The position numbers and the translations under genes are program-made. Shown here in pieces: positions 36,777 through 46,447 of a stretch of 64,000 nucleotides of DNA. The stretch comes from Corynebacterium tuberculostearicum SK141. GTDB lineage: Bacteria > Actinomycetota > Actinomycetes > Mycobacteriales > Mycobacteriaceae. Each line of letters starts with the position of its first letter. Position 1 is the first letter of the stretch. The notes under the pieces are model-generated. The model was not told the DNA's origin and searched no databases. It was given only the letters and a program-made list of their open reading frames with translations. The DNA lies in the NCBI RefSeq assembly GCF_000175635.1, contig NZ_ACVP01000007.1:43544-107543 (forward strand), given 5' to 3'.

Positions 36777-38302
36777 CCCTGGCTGAGCAGGGCGAGGAGA
36801 TCGCGCTGGACATCGCGGCGGCGCAGCTTGCCCAGCTGATCGCTGGCGAGCGCCTCCATGGCAAAGAAGCGCTGCGGTACCTTATAGCGCGCCACCAACC
36901 CGCGGCAATGGTCGCGCAAGGCGGATTCGTCGAGCTGCGCGCCGGGGGCAAGCACCACGCAGGCGGCGACGTCCTCTGAACCATCGGAGCGAGGAATGCC
37001 CACGACCGCGGCCTGGGCAATATCAGGATGGGAGGTTAAAGCCTCCTCGACCTCGCCGGGATAGACATTGAAACCACCGGTGATGATGATTTCCTTGATG
37101 CGGCCCACCAAGCGGATATGGCCGTCGGGCTGGCGCACGCCCATATCCCCGGTGCGGAACCAGCCGTCATGGAAGGCGGCGGCGGTGGCGGGGGCGTCGG
37201 CAAGGTAGCCGCTAAAGACTTGCGGGCCGCGGGCGAGGATCTCGCCGGCCTCGCCATCCGGCTGGGTGCGGCTGAGGTCGTGAGGATCGCCGATGCGCAG
37301 CTGCGTATCCGGCAGCGGCAGGCCGATGGTGCCGGCGCGCCGGGTGTCATCGAGGGGGTTGATAGTCAGCACGGGAGAGGTCTCCGTAAGCCCATAGCCT
37401 TCCACCAGCATGCCGCCGGTGCATGCCTCCCATGGCTCGATGATGCGCGAGGGGAGCGAGGCCGCGCCCGAGATGGAGTAGCGCACCCCGCCAAGATCCG
37501 AGGGAGGCTCGGAGTTTGCGGCCGTGGCCGCGTAGTTCATGGCGCGTTCGTAGATGGTGGGCACGCCCGGCATCCAGGTGGGGCGGCGCGTGGCTAGCAC
37601 CTTGGTCACCGCGTCGGTGTGTGGGGCAGGCAGCAGGATGATCTCGGCCGCACAGCGCACCGCGAGCAGCACGCTCATCGTCAGGCCATAGGAATGGAAC
37701 ATGGGCAGCGCGGCCAAGAAGCGCTCATGGCCGGGGCGCAGCGGGGCTTGGGTTTCCAGCTGCAGGCAGTTGGCCGCGAGGTTGCCGTGGGTTAAGACCA
37801 CGCCCTTGGGGCGGGCGGTGGTGCCGGAGGTGTAGAGGATAAGGGCGGCGTCGGCAAGCGTGGCCGGGTACGGCTCCACCGGGGTGCCGTTTAGCGGAAG
37901 CGGTGCGCTCAGGGAAACGGAAATGGTGGTCTCTACCTGCGCGGAGACGGTGGGGGCAATGTCCTCCCAGGCAATCGCCACGCGGGCGCCATGGTGGGCG
38001 AGCAGCGGGGTAAGCTCGTGCGCGGTATAGCGCGGATTGTGCTCCACCACCACCGCGCCCAAGCGCAGAATGGCAAAGAATGCCACCACGTGCTGCGGGC
38101 AATTGGGCAGCAGGAGCGCCACGCGGTCGCCGGGGCGCACGCCCATCTCGCGCAGGGCACCGGCCGCGGCCGCCACCTGGGCGTCGAGCTCGCTATAGGT
38201 GAGCGTGTGGCCAGCGAAATAGGTGGCGGGACGCTGGGGAAACCTCGCGACGGCGGCCGCGAGGAAATCCGTCAAAGTAGCGCCGTAATGAATATCTGCC
38301 AT
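36773..38302 (-). CDS. Acyl-CoA ligase (fadD-type), third gene of the cluster
   Basis: A 509-residue adenylate-forming enzyme. ALILYTSGTTARPKG is the phosphate loop; YGLTETSPVL, WFRTGDMG, the hinge GRIKEIIITGGFNVYPGEVE and the catalytic lysine region QLGKLRRRDV are intact. It lacks the N-terminal 60 residues shared by its two neighbours. It lies 11 bp downstream of the next fadD, so it is probably co-transcribed. Likely role is activation of host or environmental long-chain fatty acids. The chain-length preference cannot be read. Confidence 0.85.
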   Translation of the reverse strand: MADIHYGATLTDFLAAAVARFPQRPATYFAGHTLTYSELDAQVAAAAGALREMGVRPGDRVALLLPNCPQHVVAFFAILRLGAVVVEHNPRYTAHELTPLLAHHGARVAIAWEDIAPTVSAQVETTISVSLSAPLPLNGTPVEPYPATLADAALILYTSGTTARPKGVVLTHGNLAANCLQLETQAPLRPGHERFLAALPMFHSYGLTMSVLLAVRCAAEIILLPAPHTDAVTKVLATRRPTWMPGVPTIYERAMNYAATAANSEPPSDLGGVRYSISGAASLPSRIIEPWEACTGGMLVEGYGLTETSPVLTINPLDDTRRAGTIGLPLPDTQLRIGDPHDLSRTQPDGEAGEILARGPQVFSGYLADAPATAAAFHDGWFRTGDMGVRQPDGHIRLVGRIKEIIITGGFNVYPGEVEEALTSHPDIAQAAVVGIPRSDGSEDVAACVVLAPGAQLDESALRDHCRGLVARYKVPQRFFAMEALASDQLGKLRRRDVQRDLLALLSQG

Positions 38303-38313
38303 AGCCGCTAAGT

Positions 38314-40023
38314 TTAGGCCTTTGCCTCCAGCAGCTCGAGTAGGTCCTTGCGCACCTGGTGGCGGCGGATTTTGCCCAGGTGGTCGCGCGCCAGATCTTC
38401 GAAGTGGTAGAAGGTGCGCGGCACCTTATAGCGGGTCAGGCGCTCGCGGCAGAATTCCTTCAGGCCTTCTGGATCAAGCACGGCGCCATCGCGCAGGGTG
38501 ACGCAGCCGACGACATCCTCAGAGCCATCCTGGCGCGGGCGGCCCACGGCGGCGACATCCACGACGTCGGGATGCTGGGCAATCGCCTCTTCCACCTCGG
38601 CGGGGTAGACGTTGAAGCCGCCGGTGATGATGATTTCTTTGATGCGGCTGACCAGCTTGATATAGCCATCCGGTTCCATGAGCGCCATATCGCCGGTGCG
38701 GAACCAACCATTGTGGAAGGTCTTTTCGGTAGCGGCGGCATTGCCAAAATACCCCTGGAAAATCTGCGGGCCGCGCGCGAGCATCTCGCCTGGCTGGCCA
38801 TCGGGTTGGGTTTTATCCAGGTTATCGGGGTTGGCAATGCGCACTTCCGTATCCGGGAAGGGCACGCCCACATAGCCGGGGCGGTGCTTGCCATTCATGG
38901 GATTGGCCGTAAGTACCGGGGAGGTCTCCGTCATGCCGAAGCCTTCCACGAGCCGGCCGCCGGTCAGGGTCTCCCAGCGCTCCACAATCTCTACGGGCAG
39001 CGTGGCGGCGCCGGAGAAGGCATTGCGGATGCCGCTTAAGTCGACGTCCTTTTCTTCCGCCGCGTCCATGATCTTTTGATACAGCGTGGGCACGCCCGGC
39101 AGCCAGGTAGGCGTGCGCTTCTTTATGACGTCCAGGATGAGCGGCATCTGCGGGGAGGGAAGCAGGATGAGCTCGGCGCCCAGGTAGATGCTGAAAATGC
39201 ACAGCGTGGTCATGCCATAGGCGTGGAAGATGGGCAGCGCTGCGAGGAAGCGCTCTTGTTGTTTGCCCATCTGCGGCACCCAGGCCTTGCCCTGGATGGC
39301 GTTGGCAATGAGGTTGCCATGCGAAAGTAGCGCGCCCTTGGGCTTTCCGGTGGTGCCGGAAGTATAGAGGATGAGCGCAATATCGTCCTGGGAGATTTCA
39401 GGGACATCGAGGTCTGAGCCATCGCCGCCAATGGCCGCGCCGATGAGTGTGGACCATTCGACGGTATTGGGCGCGGGGCTGGTGAGCTGCTCGCGCTTGG
39501 CGGCCAGCGGCGGGATGGGCAGGCGCAGTGCAAGGCGCTTCAGCGGTGGCATGGCATCAACCATGTTGACGGAGACGATGGTCTCCAGTGGGGTGGTGGA
39601 GCGCAGCTTTTCTAGCGTGGAGGCGGTTTTATCCCAGGCGATAGCCACGCGCGCGCCATGGTCTTTGAGTAGCCCCTCAAATTCCGGGGCAGTATAAAGC
39701 GGGTTGTGCTCGACCACGGTGGCGCCAAGTAGCTGGACCGCATAAAAGGCGACGACGTGCTGGGGGCAGTTGGGCAGGACGATGGCTACCTTATCGCCCG
39801 GGCGAATGCCAAAGGCCTTGAGTCCGGCCGCGGCGGCGCGCACCTGGCTATCGAGCTCCGCGTAGGTGTGCGTGCGGCCGAAGAAGTAGGTGGCGGATTT
39901 ATTGGCCTTGACCCGCAGGTTATCGCGATAGTAGTCGACGATGGTTTTATCGCCGTAGTCCAACGTGTGTGGGGTCCAGTCGCTGTAGTGCTGGAGCCAG
40001 GCTTGGGAGGTGGAAGCGGACAC
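38314..40023 (-). CDS. fadD: Long-chain fatty acid-CoA ligase (fadD-type), second gene of the cluster
   Basis: A 569-residue enzyme. The N-terminus (SQAWLQHYSDWTPHTLDYGD) is nearly the same as that of the paralogue at 40584-42299, which shows tandem duplication. Motifs are LILYTSGTTGKPKG, GFGMTETSPVL, WFRTGDMA, ITGGFNVYPAEVE and HLGKIRRHQV. The start is a GTG. It has its own upstream region of about 70 bp with a GGGATA-N3-TATCCC palindrome, so it may be separately regulated from ogt. Confidence 0.88.
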   Translation of the reverse strand: MSASTSQAWLQHYSDWTPHTLDYGDKTIVDYYRDNLRVKANKSATYFFGRTHTYAELDSQVRAAAAGLKAFGIRPGDKVAIVLPNCPQHVVAFYAVQLLGATVVEHNPLYTAPEFEGLLKDHGARVAIAWDKTASTLEKLRSTTPLETIVSVNMVDAMPPLKRLALRLPIPPLAAKREQLTSPAPNTVEWSTLIGAAIGGDGSDLDVPEISQDDIALILYTSGTTGKPKGALLSHGNLIANAIQGKAWVPQMGKQQERFLAALPIFHAYGMTTLCIFSIYLGAELILLPSPQMPLILDVIKKRTPTWLPGVPTLYQKIMDAAEEKDVDLSGIRNAFSGAATLPVEIVERWETLTGGRLVEGFGMTETSPVLTANPMNGKHRPGYVGVPFPDTEVRIANPDNLDKTQPDGQPGEMLARGPQIFQGYFGNAAATEKTFHNGWFRTGDMALMEPDGYIKLVSRIKEIIITGGFNVYPAEVEEAIAQHPDVVDVAAVGRPRQDGSEDVVGCVTLRDGAVLDPEGLKEFCRERLTRYKVPRTFYHFEDLARDHLGKIRRHQVRKDLLELLEAKA

Positions 40024-40064
40024 GCGTCAAAACCTTTCGTTTGGCTACAAAAACTATTTCTGAG

Positions 40065-40079
40065 GGGATAGTTTATCCC
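40065..40079. promoter_or_regulatory. Palindrome upstream of fadD, possible operator
   Basis: GGGATAGTTTATCCC is a 6-bp inverted repeat with a 3-bp spacer. It lies 42 bp upstream of the fadD start and overlaps a TAAACT hexamer that could be the -10. Its regulator is unknown. Confidence 0.45.
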
Positions 40080-40096
40080 AAACGGAAAGAATCCTT

Positions 40097-40582
40097 CTAG
40101 ATTTCTTCCAGCGCCAGCAAAAAACGTTTGGCTTCCAGACCACCCGCGTATCCGCCAAGCCCGCCATCGCTGCGCAGTACACGGTGGCACGGCCGCACGA
40201 TGAGTAGGGGATTGGCGCCGCACGCACTGCCCACGGCCCGCGTCGCGCCGGGCCGGCCGAGCTTCTTGGCGACGTCGCGATAAGTGACCGTCTCCCCATA
40301 AGCAATCTTCATCAACTGCGCGTGGACTGCGGCGCGAAAGTCCGTCGTTCTGGGCGGGTCTAGGGGCAACTCGAAGGCGCGGTGCCGGCCAGCGAAATAC
40401 TCCGCCAGTTGTGTCTGTGCCGCATCGAGCACAGCTGCGCTGTGCTTTTCGGAGTCCCCTTTAACCGCGCTGTCCGCCGCTTCCTGCAGGGCGCCGGTTG
40501 CGGTGAATTCCACACGGGAAAGCCCCCGCGGGCTCGCCTGCAGGCGCAGGGGTCCGAGGGGGCTATCGATGAGGCGGAACAT
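40097..40582 (-). CDS. ogt: Methylated-DNA-protein-cysteine methyltransferase
   Basis: A 161-residue suicide repair protein that removes the methyl group from O6-methylguanine. The acceptor cysteine is in IVRPCHRVLRSDG and the DNA-recognition helix region is YRDVAKKLGRPGATRAVGSACGANP. The length is normal. The ATG at 40582 lies one base after the stop of the upstream fadD, so it is translationally coupled to a lipid gene, an odd partner. The next fadD starts 73 bp downstream. Confidence 0.92.
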   Translation of the reverse strand: MFRLIDSPLGPLRLQASPRGLSRVEFTATGALQEAADSAVKGDSEKHSAAVLDAAQTQLAEYFAGRHRAFELPLDPPRTTDFRAAVHAQLMKIAYGETVTYRDVAKKLGRPGATRAVGSACGANPLLIVRPCHRVLRSDGGLGGYAGGLEAKRFLLALEEI

Positions 40583-40583
40583 G

Positions 40584-42299
40584 CTAGTCCTTTTCGGCCT
40601 CGAGGCGGCGGATAAGGTCTGCCTGGACCTCGCGGCGGCGGATCTTACCCATCTGATCCTTGGCCAGCTCCTCAAAGTGGTAGAAGGTGCGCGGGACCTT
40701 GTAGCGGGTAAGGCGTTCGCGGCAGTATTCCTTGAGGCCCTCTGGGTCGAGAGCGGCACCATCGGCCAAGTCGAGGCAGGCTACGACGTCCTCGGAGCCG
40801 TCCTCGCGCGGGCGGCCGACCACGGCGACGTCATCAATGCTTGGGTGCTCGCGCAGGATTTCTTCCACCTCGCCCGGATACACGTTGAAGCCGCCGGTGA
40901 TGATGATTTCCTTGATGCGGCTGACCAAGCGGATGAAGCCATCTTCTTCCATGACGCCCATATCGCCGGTGCGGAACCATTCGCCGTGGAAGGCGGCCTC
41001 GGTGGCCTCTTCATTGTTGAGGTAGCCCTTGAAGATCTGCGGGCCGCGGGCCAGCACCTCGCCTTCGACGCCGTCCGGCTGGGTCTCGTCCAGATTATCT
41101 GGGTTGGCAATGCGCACCTGGGTATCCGGGAACGGAATACCCACGTAGCCGGGGCGGCGGTCGGTGCTCATGGGGTTGCCCACGATAATCGGCGAGCACT
41201 CGGTGAGGCCGTAGCCTTCCACCAAGAGGCCACCGGTATAGTTCTCCCACTTCTTGACCGTGTCCGAAGGCAAGGTAGAAGCGCCGGAGAAGGCTGCGCG
41301 CACGCCCTTGATAGGGATCTGCTGCTCGTCGGCGGCTTTGACGATTCGCTCGTAGAGCGTCGGTACACCCGGTACCCAGGTCGGGGTGTGCTTTTTCATC
41401 AGCTGCATGATGAGCGACATATCCGGCTTAGGCAGGATGACTAGTTCGCCGCCGATAAACTGCGCCAGGGTCACGTTCATGGTCAGGCCATAAGCATGGA
41501 AGAAGGGGAGGGCGGCGAGCATGCGCTCGGGCTTATCGCCCAGGCCCGGTACCCACGCCTTGCCCTGCATCAGGTTGGAAAACAGGTTTCCGTGAGAAAG
41601 CATGGCACCCTTCGGGGTGCCGGTGGTGCCAGAGGTGTACATAATCAGCGCGATGGTGTCCTTGTCCACGTCTTCCGGCGTGGTGATATCTCTACCGTCG
41701 CCACCGATGGCGTTGCCCACCAAGGCTTCCCACGGCACGGTATTGGGCGCCGGGGAAGAAAGCTGTTCGCGCTTGGATTTGAGCGGCGGGATGGGCAAGC
41801 GCAACGCGGCGCGCTGCAGGGTGGGCATGGCGTTGATCATGTTGATGGACACGACCGTTTCCAGGTTGGTGGTCGCGCGCAGCTTCTCCAAGGTCGGCGC
41901 GGCCTTATCCCAGGCGATGGCGATGCGTGCGCCGTGATCTTGGAAGAGTCCTTCCAGCTCATGGGCGGTGTAGAGCGGGTTATGTAGTACCACCTGCGCA
42001 CCGAGCTTCAAGATGGCATAAAACGCCGCGATGTACTGCGGCGAGTTGGGCGCGACGATGGCTACGCGGTCACCTGGCCGCACGCCGAAAGCCTTCAAGC
42101 CCGCGGCCGCTGCGCGAACCTGGCGGTCTAGCTCCGCATACGTTTGGGTACGTCCGAAGAAGTAGGTGGCCGGTTTATCGGCGTTGACCTCAAGATTGTT
42201 GTCGTAGATATCCAGCAACGTGGTGTCGCCGTAGTCCAGCGTATGTGGTGTCCATTCCGGGTAATACTGGAGCCAAGCCTGTGATTCGTATGCGGACAA
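40584..42299 (-). CDS. fadD: Long-chain fatty acid-CoA ligase (fadD-type), first gene of the cluster
   Basis: A 571-residue enzyme, closest to the gene at 38314-40023 over its whole length. Motifs include LIMYTSGTTGTPKG, GYGLTECSPII, WFRTGDMG, ITGGFNVYPGEVE and QMGKIRRREV. The start is a TTG preceded by GAAAGG. A TATACT hexamer (minus strand, 42339-42344) gives a likely promoter with a leader of about 30 nt. It is the first gene of the fadD-ogt-fadD-fadD group and divergent from mshA. Confidence 0.88.
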   Translation of the reverse strand: MSAYESQAWLQYYPEWTPHTLDYGDTTLLDIYDNNLEVNADKPATYFFGRTQTYAELDRQVRAAAAGLKAFGVRPGDRVAIVAPNSPQYIAAFYAILKLGAQVVLHNPLYTAHELEGLFQDHGARIAIAWDKAAPTLEKLRATTNLETVVSINMINAMPTLQRAALRLPIPPLKSKREQLSSPAPNTVPWEALVGNAIGGDGRDITTPEDVDKDTIALIMYTSGTTGTPKGAMLSHGNLFSNLMQGKAWVPGLGDKPERMLAALPFFHAYGLTMNVTLAQFIGGELVILPKPDMSLIMQLMKKHTPTWVPGVPTLYERIVKAADEQQIPIKGVRAAFSGASTLPSDTVKKWENYTGGLLVEGYGLTECSPIIVGNPMSTDRRPGYVGIPFPDTQVRIANPDNLDETQPDGVEGEVLARGPQIFKGYLNNEEATEAAFHGEWFRTGDMGVMEEDGFIRLVSRIKEIIITGGFNVYPGEVEEILREHPSIDDVAVVGRPREDGSEDVVACLDLADGAALDPEGLKEYCRERLTRYKVPRTFYHFEELAKDQMGKIRRREVQADLIRRLEAEKD

Positions 42300-42351
42300 A
42301 ACGTGACCTTTCGGTAGCGTAGGTTTCTGGCAGGGGCCAGTATAGCGCCGC

Positions 42352-42357
42352 TAGAAT
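42352..42357 (+). promoter_or_regulatory. Candidate -10 element for leaderless mshA
   Basis: TAGAAT ends 8 nt before the mshA ATG, placing the predicted transcript start at the start codon. It lies back to back with the fadD promoter (TATACT at 42339-42344, minus strand). Confidence 0.5.
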
Positions 42358-42365
42358 GGAGCGCC

Positions 42366-43631
42366 ATGCGCATCGCCATGATCTCTATGCATACCTCGCC
42401 GATTGAACAGCCCGGCTCCGGGGACGCCGGCGGCATGAACGTCTACGTCCTCAACAGTGCCCGCCAATTGGCCCGCCGGGGAATCGAGGTAGACGTCTAC
42501 ACCCGCGCCACCCGGCCTAGCCAGGGCGAAATCATTGACGTCGAGCCGCATCTGCGCGTCATTAATATTGTCGCCGGGCCATACGAGGGCCTGGATAAAG
42601 AAGATTTGCCCACCCAGCTGGCCGCCTTCGCCGGCGGCATGGTGCAATTTGCCAAGTGGCAGGGCAAAAAATATGACCTTATTCATTCCCACTACTGGCT
42701 TTCTGGTCAGGTGGGCTGGCTGCTGCGGGATCTCTGGGGAATTCCGCTCATTCATACGGCGCATACCTTGGCCGCGGTGAAAAACGCCTCCCGGACCGCG
42801 GATGACACCTTGGAGTCCGAGGCCCGGCGCATCTGTGAGCAGCAATTGGTGGATAACGCGGACCTGCTCGTGGTCAATACCGAGCAAGAGGCCCGCGACT
42901 TGGCCGAGCACTACGACGCCGAGTGCGACATTATTCGCGTGGTCTCGCCCGGCGCCGACGTCGAGCTTTTCACCCCTGGCACGGACCGCAATACCGAGCG
43001 CTCCCGCCGCGAGTTGGGTATTCCGCTGCACACCAAGGTGGTGGCTTTTGTCGGGCGTCTGCAAAAATTCAAGGGCCCAGAGGTCCTCATTCGCGCCACG
43101 GCCGAGCTCTTCCGCCGCGAACCGACCCGCAACCTGCGCGTGGTCATTTGTGGCGGACCATCGGGGGCTAATACGGCGCCGGAGGCCTATAGGGAGTTGG
43201 CGCGTGAGTTGGGCGTCGATAAGCGCGTGCGCTTTTTGGGCGCCCGCCCGCCCGAGGAGCTGGTGGGGGTCTACCGCGCGGCCGATATCGTTGCGGTGCC
43301 TAGCTATAACGAGTCCTTCGGCCTAGTGTCGCTGGAGGCCCAGGCCTCTGGCACGCCGGTGGTAGCCGCGGCCGTTGGCGGGCTGCCCATCGCCGTGGCC
43401 GAAGGGGAGACCGGCCTGCTGGTGCACTCGCATGACCCATCCGACTGGGCCGATGCCTTGGCCCGCCTGCTTGACGACGACCCCATGCGCATCGCCATGG
43501 GCGAAGCCGCCGTCGCCCACGCCGCGCGCTTTAGCTGGGCCAGCTCCGCCGCCGCGCTCGCAGAAATCTATGACGAGGCCAGCCGCATCAAGGTCCCGGA
43601 TTGCCATCAACGGCGGGCGATTGGGGATTAA
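42366..43631 (+). CDS. mshA: D-inositol-3-phosphate glycosyltransferase, first enzyme of mycothiol synthesis
   Basis: A 421-residue GT4 glycosyltransferase. It joins N-acetylglucosamine from UDP-GlcNAc to inositol-3-phosphate. The N-terminal acceptor-site motif is [26 protein letters not shown] lies in the first domain, and the nucleotide-binding motif is [22 protein letters not shown]. The whole chain matches MshA. gpmA follows 39 bp downstream, as in C. glutamicum. Its product pathway supplies the cofactor for the dehydrogenase at 5964-7049. Confidence 0.95.
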   Translation: MRIAMISMHTSPIEQPGSGDAGGMNVYVLNSARQLARRGIEVDVYTRATRPSQGEIIDVEPHLRVINIVAGPYEGLDKEDLPTQLAAFAGGMVQFAKWQGKKYDLIHSHYWLSGQVGWLLRDLWGIPLIHTAHTLAAVKNASRTADDTLESEARRICEQQLVDNADLLVVNTEQEARDLAEHYDAECDIIRVVSPGADVELFTPGTDRNTERSRRELGIPLHTKVVAFVGRLQKFKGPEVLIRATAELFRREPTRNLRVVICGGPSGANTAPEAYRELARELGVDKRVRFLGARPPEELVGVYRAADIVAVPSYNESFGLVSLEAQASGTPVVAAAVGGLPIAVAEGETGLLVHSHDPSDWADALARLLDDDPMRIAMGEAAVAHAARFSWASSAAALAEIYDEASRIKVPDCHQRRAIGD

Positions 43632-43670
43632 ACCCCGACGCCGGTAATAATTTCGTGGCATGCTGGAGGC

Positions 43671-44417
43671 ATGACTAACGGAAAGCTGATTCTTCTTCGC
43701 CATGGCCAATCCAAGTGGAACGAGTCCAACCAGTTCACTGGCTGGGTCGATGTAGATCTGACCGAAAAGGGCGAGGCGGAAGCCAAGCGCGGCGGTGAGC
43801 TGCTCGCGCAGGAAGGCGTTCTGCCCGATGTCCTCTATACCTCTCTTCTTCGCCGTGCTATCCGCACCGCGAACATCGCTCTCAACGCCGCCGACCGCCA
43901 CTGGATTCCAGTGGTGCGCGACTGGCGCCTCAACGAGCGCCACTACGGCGCCCTGCAGGGCCTGAACAAGGCCGAGACCAAGGAAGAATACGGCGAGGAA
44001 AAGTTCATGGCATGGCGCCGCTCCTATGACACGCGCCCGCCGGAGCTGGCCGATGACTCCGAGTACTCCCAGGTCAATGACCCGCGCTACGCGGACCTGG
44101 ATAAGGTCCCGCAGACCGAGTGCCTGAAGGACGTCGTCGCCCGCTTCGTGCCGTACTTCGAGGAGGAAATCCTCCCACGTGCCAAGAAGGGTGAAACCGT
44201 GCTCATCGCCGCGCACGGCAACTCCCTGCGCGCACTGGTCAAGCACCTGGACAATATCTCCGATGATGATATTGCCGGCCTGAATATTCCGACCGGCATC
44301 CCGCTGGTATATGAGATCACCGAGGACGGCTCCGTAGTAAACCCAGGCGGCACCTACCTGGATCCGGAAGCCGCCGCTGCCGGTGCCGCCGCCGTTGCTG
44401 CGCAGGGCGGTAAGTAA
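43671..44417 (+). CDS. gpmA: 2,3-bisphosphoglycerate-dependent phosphoglycerate mutase
   Basis: A 248-residue glycolytic enzyme that interconverts 3- and 2-phosphoglycerate. The phosphohistidine is in [35 protein letters not shown] and [12 protein letters not shown] complete the active site. The C-terminal [15 protein letters not shown] is a short Ala-rich tail. It sits between mshA and senX3 in the conserved actinobacterial order. A GGAGG ribosome binding site precedes the ATG. Confidence 0.96.
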   Translation: MTNGKLILLRHGQSKWNESNQFTGWVDVDLTEKGEAEAKRGGELLAQEGVLPDVLYTSLLRRAIRTANIALNAADRHWIPVVRDWRLNERHYGALQGLNKAETKEEYGEEKFMAWRRSYDTRPPELADDSEYSQVNDPRYADLDKVPQTECLKDVVARFVPYFEEEILPRAKKGETVLIAAHGNSLRALVKHLDNISDDDIAGLNIPTGIPLVYEITEDGSVVNPGGTYLDPEAAAAGAAAVAAQGGK

Positions 44418-44430
44418 GAAACTGCGCCAC

Positions 44431-44460
44431 AGTCCCCGGGGAGCATTCCCTGGGGACTTT
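44431..44460 (+). terminator. Hairpin between gpmA and senX3
   Basis: AGTCCCC and GGGGACT, with an inner GGGA/TCCC pair, form the stem and TT follows. A TAGGGT -10 for senX3 starts 9 bp later, so senX3 has its own promoter. Confidence 0.65.
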
Positions 44461-44468
44461 GTGGTGGA

Positions 44469-44474
44469 TAGGGT
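44469..44474 (+). promoter_or_regulatory. Candidate -10 element for leaderless senX3
   Basis: TAGGGT ends 6 nt before the GTG start. No ribosome binding site is visible between them. Confidence 0.4.
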
Positions 44475-44480
44475 AGACAC

Positions 44481-45743
44481 GTGGAATTGATTCTTTCCTT
44501 TGCCGCTGGCGTGGTGGCCTGCGGGTTGGCGCTGCCGGTGATTTCTTGGCTGCGCGGGCGCATTGCGCGCTACCGCCAAGCCACCGATGCCGAGGCCAAC
44601 CAGGTGACGACGGTCAGCCAGGTGCTGCACTTGGCCGTGCAGGGCTCGCCGACGGCCCTGGCGGTGCTGGACCGCAGCCAAGAAATCGTCATGTCCAATC
44701 CGGCAGCCCACGAGATGTCCCTGGTGCATGATCGCGCCGTGAACCCGGACGTGTGGCAGACCGCGCAGGAGGTCTTCGAGGACAAGGAGACCCGCACCGT
44801 CGACCTGGCCATTCCCAAGCGCCGCACGGGCCACCGCGTCACCCAGTTCAAGGCGGTCATTAAGCCGCTGACGCTTAACGACGGCCGCTTTGTCATCATC
44901 TACGGCACCGATGAGAGCGAAAACGTCCGCATGGAATCCGCCCGCCGCGACTTTGTGGCGAACGTCTCCCACGAGCTCAAGACCCCCGTCGGCGGCATTG
45001 CCCTGTTGGCCGAGGCCCTGCTCCAAGACCCCGGTGACCAGGAAACCGTGGAGTACTTTGGCAACAAGGTTTACAAGGAAGCCAACCGCATGGCCGATAT
45101 GGTCAGCGAGCTTATTTCCTTGTCCAAGCTGCAAGGCGCCGAGGCGCTGCCGGAGATGGAACCGTTGGCCGTCGATGACCTCATCGAGGAAGCGCTCTCG
45201 CGCAACCAACTGGCTGCGGAGGCCCGCTCCATCGAGCTCAACCGGGGCGCCTCCGTCGGCGTGCAGGTCAAAGGAGATAGGTCCCTGCTGGTTACCGCAC
45301 TATCTAACCTCATCTCCAACGCGATTAACTATTCGCCGGAGAAGATGCCGGTATCGGTCTCCCAGAAAGTCGTGGACGGTGGGGTCGTGCTCATCCGCGT
45401 CACCGACCGCGGCATCGGTATCGCACCGGATGATCAAAAACGTGTTTTTGAGCGCTTCTTCCGCGTAGACCAAGCCCGGTCGCGGCAGACCGGAGGCACT
45501 GGCCTAGGATTAGCAATTGTTAAACACGTGGTGGCCAACCACGGCGGCAACATCAAACTGTGGTCCCGGCCCGGTACGGGTTCTACATTCACTATTGAGT
45601 TGCCTATCTACAGAGAAGAAAAGCCAGCGCAGGAAGCTGGCATGAAGGATAATGAGAAGAAGGATGCCGTCACTGCGGCGGCGCCTGGGCTCCCGCGTGC
45701 AGTAGCACGCGTCGCAGCACGTCGAAAGGATAAAGCACAATGA
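44481..45743 (+). CDS. senX3: SenX3-like sensor histidine kinase
   Basis: A 420-residue kinase. One N-terminal membrane segment (LILSFAAGVVACGLALPVISW) leads to a PAS-like domain (residues about 45-150). The H box is FVANVSHELKTPVGG, and the N and G boxes are NLISNAINYSPEKM, DRGIGIAPDDQ and GGTGLGLAIVKHV. The C-terminal Lys/Ala-rich tail is short. Its start is a GTG. In mycobacteria the pair senses phosphate limitation; in Corynebacterium the role is less settled, because PhoRS handles phosphate there. It overlaps regX3 by 4 bp (ATGA). Confidence 0.9.
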   Translation: MELILSFAAGVVACGLALPVISWLRGRIARYRQATDAEANQVTTVSQVLHLAVQGSPTALAVLDRSQEIVMSNPAAHEMSLVHDRAVNPDVWQTAQEVFEDKETRTVDLAIPKRRTGHRVTQFKAVIKPLTLNDGRFVIIYGTDESENVRMESARRDFVANVSHELKTPVGGIALLAEALLQDPGDQETVEYFGNKVYKEANRMADMVSELISLSKLQGAEALPEMEPLAVDDLIEEALSRNQLAAEARSIELNRGASVGVQVKGDRSLLVTALSNLISNAINYSPEKMPVSVSQKVVDGGVVLIRVTDRGIGIAPDDQKRVFERFFRVDQARSRQTGGTGLGLAIVKHVVANHGGNIKLWSRPGTGSTFTIELPIYREEKPAQEAGMKDNEKKDAVTAAAPGLPRAVARVAARRKDKAQ

Positions 45744-46447
45744 CCACCATCCTCATCGTTGAAGATGAAGAGTCGCTGGCAGATCCGCTGGCATTTCTCC
45801 TCCGCAAGGAGGGCTTCGAGCCGATCATCGCGCACGATGGCCCCACCGCGCTGGAAAAGTTTGCCGCTAACGACATCGATATCGTCCTTCTAGACCTCAT
45901 GCTGCCCGGCATGTCCGGCACCGAGGTATGCAAGCAGCTGCGCACCACCTCGTCCGTGCCGGTCATCATGGTGACCGCGCGCGATTCCGAGATCGACAAG
46001 GTCGTCGGCCTCGAGCTGGGCGCCGATGACTACGTGACCAAGCCCTATTCCTCCCGCGAGCTCATCGCCCGCATCCGCGCGGTCCTGCGCCGCGGCCACG
46101 ATTCCGGCGCCGGTGCCGATACCGAGGCGGAGGAAGAAGTAGCCGAGCAGATCCTCGAGGGCGGCCGCGTCAAGATGGACGTGGAACGCCACACCGTTAC
46201 CGTCGCGGACGAGCCGGTATCCATGCCTCTTAAGGAATTCGACCTCTTGGAGTACCTGCTGCGCAACGCCGGCCGCGTACTCACCCGTGGCCAGCTCATT
46301 GACCGCATCTGGGGCGCCGATTATGTTGGCGACACCAAGACGCTCGACGTTCACGTCAAGCGTCTGCGCTCCAAGATCGAGGAGCAGCCCTCCCGCCCGA
46401 AGCACCTGGTTACGGTGCGCGGCCTGGGCTATAAATTCGAGCTCTAG
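45740..46447 (+). CDS. regX3: RegX3-like OmpR-family response regulator
   Basis: A 235-residue regulator. The receiver domain covers residues 1-120, with acidic pocket EDEE, the phosphorylated aspartate in [13 protein letters not shown] and the lysine in [13 protein letters not shown]. An acidic linker ([13 protein letters not shown]) leads to the winged-helix domain ([23 protein letters not shown], given by its landmarks [10 protein letters not shown] and RVLTRGQL) at residues 135-235. It is coupled to senX3. Confidence 0.93.
   Translation: MTTILIVEDEESLADPLAFLLRKEGFEPIIAHDGPTALEKFAANDIDIVLLDLMLPGMSGTEVCKQLRTTSSVPVIMVTARDSEIDKVVGLELGADDYVTKPYSSRELIARIRAVLRRGHDSGAGADTEAEEEVAEQILEGGRVKMDVERHTVTVADEPVSMPLKEFDLLEYLLRNAGRVLTRGQLIDRIWGADYVGDTKTLDVHVKRLRSKIEEQPSRPKHLVTVRGLGYKFEL

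Noticed and set aside
43323..45209. A 628-codon minus-strand frame across mshA, gpmA and senX3
   Set aside because: Same cause: GC-rich codons on the plus strand leave the antisense frame open. Three well-supported genes occupy the region.
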